The translations under genes were made by a program, and so were the position numbers. A stretch of DNA of 64,000 nt from Klebsormidium nitens (lineage: Eukaryota; Streptophyta; Klebsormidiophyceae; Klebsormidiales; Klebsormidiaceae), in NCBI GenBank assembly GCA_000708835.1, contig DF236987.1, forward strand, positions 124,001 through 188,000, read 5' to 3'. Shown in pieces: positions 61,845 to 64,000 of the stretch. The notes below the pieces were generated by a model. The model saw only the letters and a list, made by a program, of their open reading frames with translations. It made no database searches and was not told the DNA's origin. Position 1 is the first letter of the stretch. Each line of letters starts with the position of its first letter.

Positions 61845-63012
61845 TTAAGCTGTGTTTGGCTGGACGAACTTGTGTTGGGACAGAAAAGAAATGCTCATTC
61901 TCAGGCCGCTCGTGTTCATCGGGGTGTAATTGTTGCCGTTGGGCTGGCCCTTGGTCAATCAGACACACATGAACCCTCTGTCACAGGACTTCAATTCATG
62001 AATGCACGCTCGAGTAAAACGCCACATATGCCTTCTTCGAGGTTCAGCCCATCTTCGAAGCAGCCGGTTTGAGTCCGACCATACTGGTTGATCAGCCCAC
62101 TGATCGTTGGCATCATTCACACATTATCACTTGAGAACCGGGTCGATCTTCATTAAGGTTTCATATTAAGCCGGTTGCACATGCACCGTTCTATCTTATA
62201 TGTTATGCAGATCTTTGTATGTAAAAGGCAGACCTAATGCCCCAACAATGTCGGCCTCTGGCCAGGTTAACAAAGCAATTGTCGATCCACAGGTCCATAC
62301 GTTCGGCCCGGGCTGCAGAATTCAGGAGAAAGCAGATTGCCAAACTGATAATTAATCATGAGCATTTCAGGAAACGGGCAGCACGACAACAAGTGAACGG
62401 ACCATTAGGACACGCATACCGGCCGTACTCGTTGTTCAAAGGACCCCATGTGACAACGCAAAACAGCATGATCGGACTGGTCTCCAGTCACTGGTGATTT
62501 AAACCTAGGCCCGCCTGCCCAGAGCTCTTCGAAGTTCGATCAGGCTTCATACGTAATCATTGTTGAGAGAATCCCGAGTTCGGACAAGCAGATTCGAGAA
62601 GTTACTTTTTGGTCGGAAGGAGGTACGTACCGACATGGGGGCCGCTACTTCGACGCCAGAAGATTTTCAAGGTCTCCGTGACCAGTGGCTATTGATTCGT
62701 ATCGAACACAAGAGTTTTGGCCTGGAAGGCGGGAATACCGCCAGGTAACGTGGACGAAGCCCAGGTCCTTGCGGACGTCATGACGGGCGTCAGCATAGCC
62801 CATGGAACAACATGCAAAGCTGCCATATGCAAAGGAAGCCATTGCCAGCTCCTGAATCCTGCGTTTGTTCACATTTCTCCTGTCTTTCAGGGATAGCTGC
62901 ATTGGAGGGAAAGCCACCATATTGTAGGATCCGACCTTCATTTGGATATCTTGGTGTCAGCTTTCCATTGGATTTCTGCATCGCCGCCACCAACCAATCA
63001 ACAATTTGCAGC
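61845..63012. other. Intergenic region between POLD1 and the dienelactone hydrolase gene
   Basis: About 1.2 kb without a supported gene. It contains the POLD1 3' UTR and the promoter of the next gene. The frame of the downstream gene is open back to an ATG at 62812. Nothing else is recognised. Confidence 0.5.
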
Positions 63013-64000
63013 ATGGCTGGAGAACTGGAGAAGATCACGGTGAAGGGCACCGAGGCCAGCAAGGAGCCAGACTTTCCAGGATATGTGATCGGCGAGAAAG
63101 GTGCACCGGGGTTGGTTGTGCTGCAGGTAGGTGACTCAACAGCCGAATCACCCTAAACAGTGTCTGGCCTCGTTTTCTTTCTCCAGCAAGTTGTTGTCTG
63201 CTTGTCTAAGTTGTACTTTCCGGTTGATGTACTGTGGCCATTTCTGGGAAGGTTGCGGGGAGCAACTCTCTTGGAGAACTTAGTTGTACTTTGCAGCAAG
63301 GTTCTTGTGTCACCAGCTTGCACAATAAGGTAACAATTTGGAGTGCTGCGCTTGAGAATGCCTCGATTGTGGAAAATGCATCGCTGTTGGAATAGGATGG
63401 ATCCCTTCCGTCAACCTACAACGAAGATAACAATCAGGCAGATTAAAAGGGCTACCACATTCTGGAGCACCTAGTATTTGAGCTGATCGATGCAAGTCTA
63501 ACAGGATTTGATGCTTGCAAAGTTGCAATCCTCTGATGAGGGGAATGTATTTACTCAGGCCATGTCCCAACCTATTCACACAAATGAAAGATCGGTACCC
63601 CCCGTCACTTTGACCAAGCAAGTGCTGTAACAATAAAAGTAAAGCCTTTTCCATCACCGCTGTTTGTTGGGATTGCCTGACGGTCGACGCCTGTCTCTGC
63701 AGGAATGGTGGGGAATTGATTATGAGATTAAGAAGCAGGCCAAGATTGTGGCTAGCAAAGGCTTCCGCGTGCTGGTACCAGAGTAAGTTTTCTTCCCTTA
63801 GGACAGTGTTTATTTCATGGATGTTGTGCGGGCGCCTGTGCAACTTTGATCCATGGCACTTGAACAAGCTATGGCAGATTGCTTCGCTCGACAGTGCGCC
63901 CCACCAATGTGAGCCCCAGTGGGGCCACATTATCAGATGGGTCCTTGCTCATGCGAAATGCAGGTTGCGGTCTCGTGAACTTTCTCTGCGACACGTTTCT
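63013..64000 (+). CDS. Dienelactone hydrolase family protein, 5' part (runs off the window)
   Basis: Exons 63013-63126 and 63703-63782 encode MAGELEKITVKGTEASKEPD to GLVVLQ, then EWWGIDYEIKKQAKIVASKG and FRVLVP, with the next codon split at a GTAAGT donor. The LVVLQEWWGI block and the following helix-strand are the opening of the alpha/beta-hydrolase fold of dienelactone hydrolase (carboxymethylenebutenolidase-like) proteins. The catalytic Cys/Ser-Asp-His residues lie beyond the window. An in-frame ATG at 62812 would add 67 residues; their composition is not clearly a transit peptide, so I prefer the MAGELEK start. The product is probably cytosolic and its substrate is unknown. Confidence 0.85.

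Noticed and set aside
63310-63930. Minus-strand 206-codon ORF at the window end
   Set aside because: It is antisense to dienelactone hydrolase exon 2 and its introns. No domain, and the plus-strand exon has clear family motifs and splice sites.

Overview
The window is nuclear DNA of an intron-rich green-lineage eukaryote, most likely a streptophyte alga (Klebsormidium-like is my best guess, by inference only). The support is a plant-type RPS9 start (MVKISYYRNYGK), a full-length POLD1, an A-type cytochrome P450, canonical GT-AG introns of about 100-2,800 bp, a tRNA-Gly with no encoded CCA end, and an assembly gap of Ns. There are no operons or bacterial signals.

Layout. 1-3508: intergenic, with a MITE-like element and one small ORF. 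3509-12180 (-): an 11-exon gene for a secreted phytase-like (esterase-like) protein of 486 aa. 13813-22969 (-): an 11-exon cytochrome P450 of 511 aa. 22970-23945: shared upstream region, with a telo-box/E2F pair in front of RPS9. 23946-27582 (+): RPS9, 4 exons, 199 aa. 27583-29472: palindrome-rich intergenic DNA. About 31093 (possibly 29473) to 42482 (-): a type II membrane glycosyltransferase of the CAP59/GT69 type. Its catalytic domain is split by a jacalin-like lectin exon, and it carries a bulb-type mannose-binding lectin domain at the C-terminus. 43004-43215: a foldback element. 43803-43873: tRNA-Gly(UCC). 44564-61844 (+): POLD1, 22 exons, 1099 aa, with all exonuclease and polymerase catalytic residues present. 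63013-end (+): start of a dienelactone hydrolase family gene, cut by the window edge. All exon joins given were checked by reading frame: lengths and phases close for the four complete genes and for the nine CAP59-lectin exons assigned with confidence.

The most striking property is what fills the introns. In all five multi-exon genes I could analyse, exon edges are repeated as decayed tandem copies inside the neighbouring intron. Copies of an exon's 5' edge, with its acceptor site, lie upstream of the real acceptor. Copies of an exon's 3' edge, with its donor site, lie downstream of the real donor. I call these 'exon echoes'. Some arrays hold 8-9 copies with a period of about 100-180 bp. They explain most of the odd ORFs in the window and suggest that introns here grow by repeated local duplication across splice junctions. 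The second notable item is the nested jacalin/CAP59/bulb-lectin enzyme, a domain architecture I do not know from any described protein.
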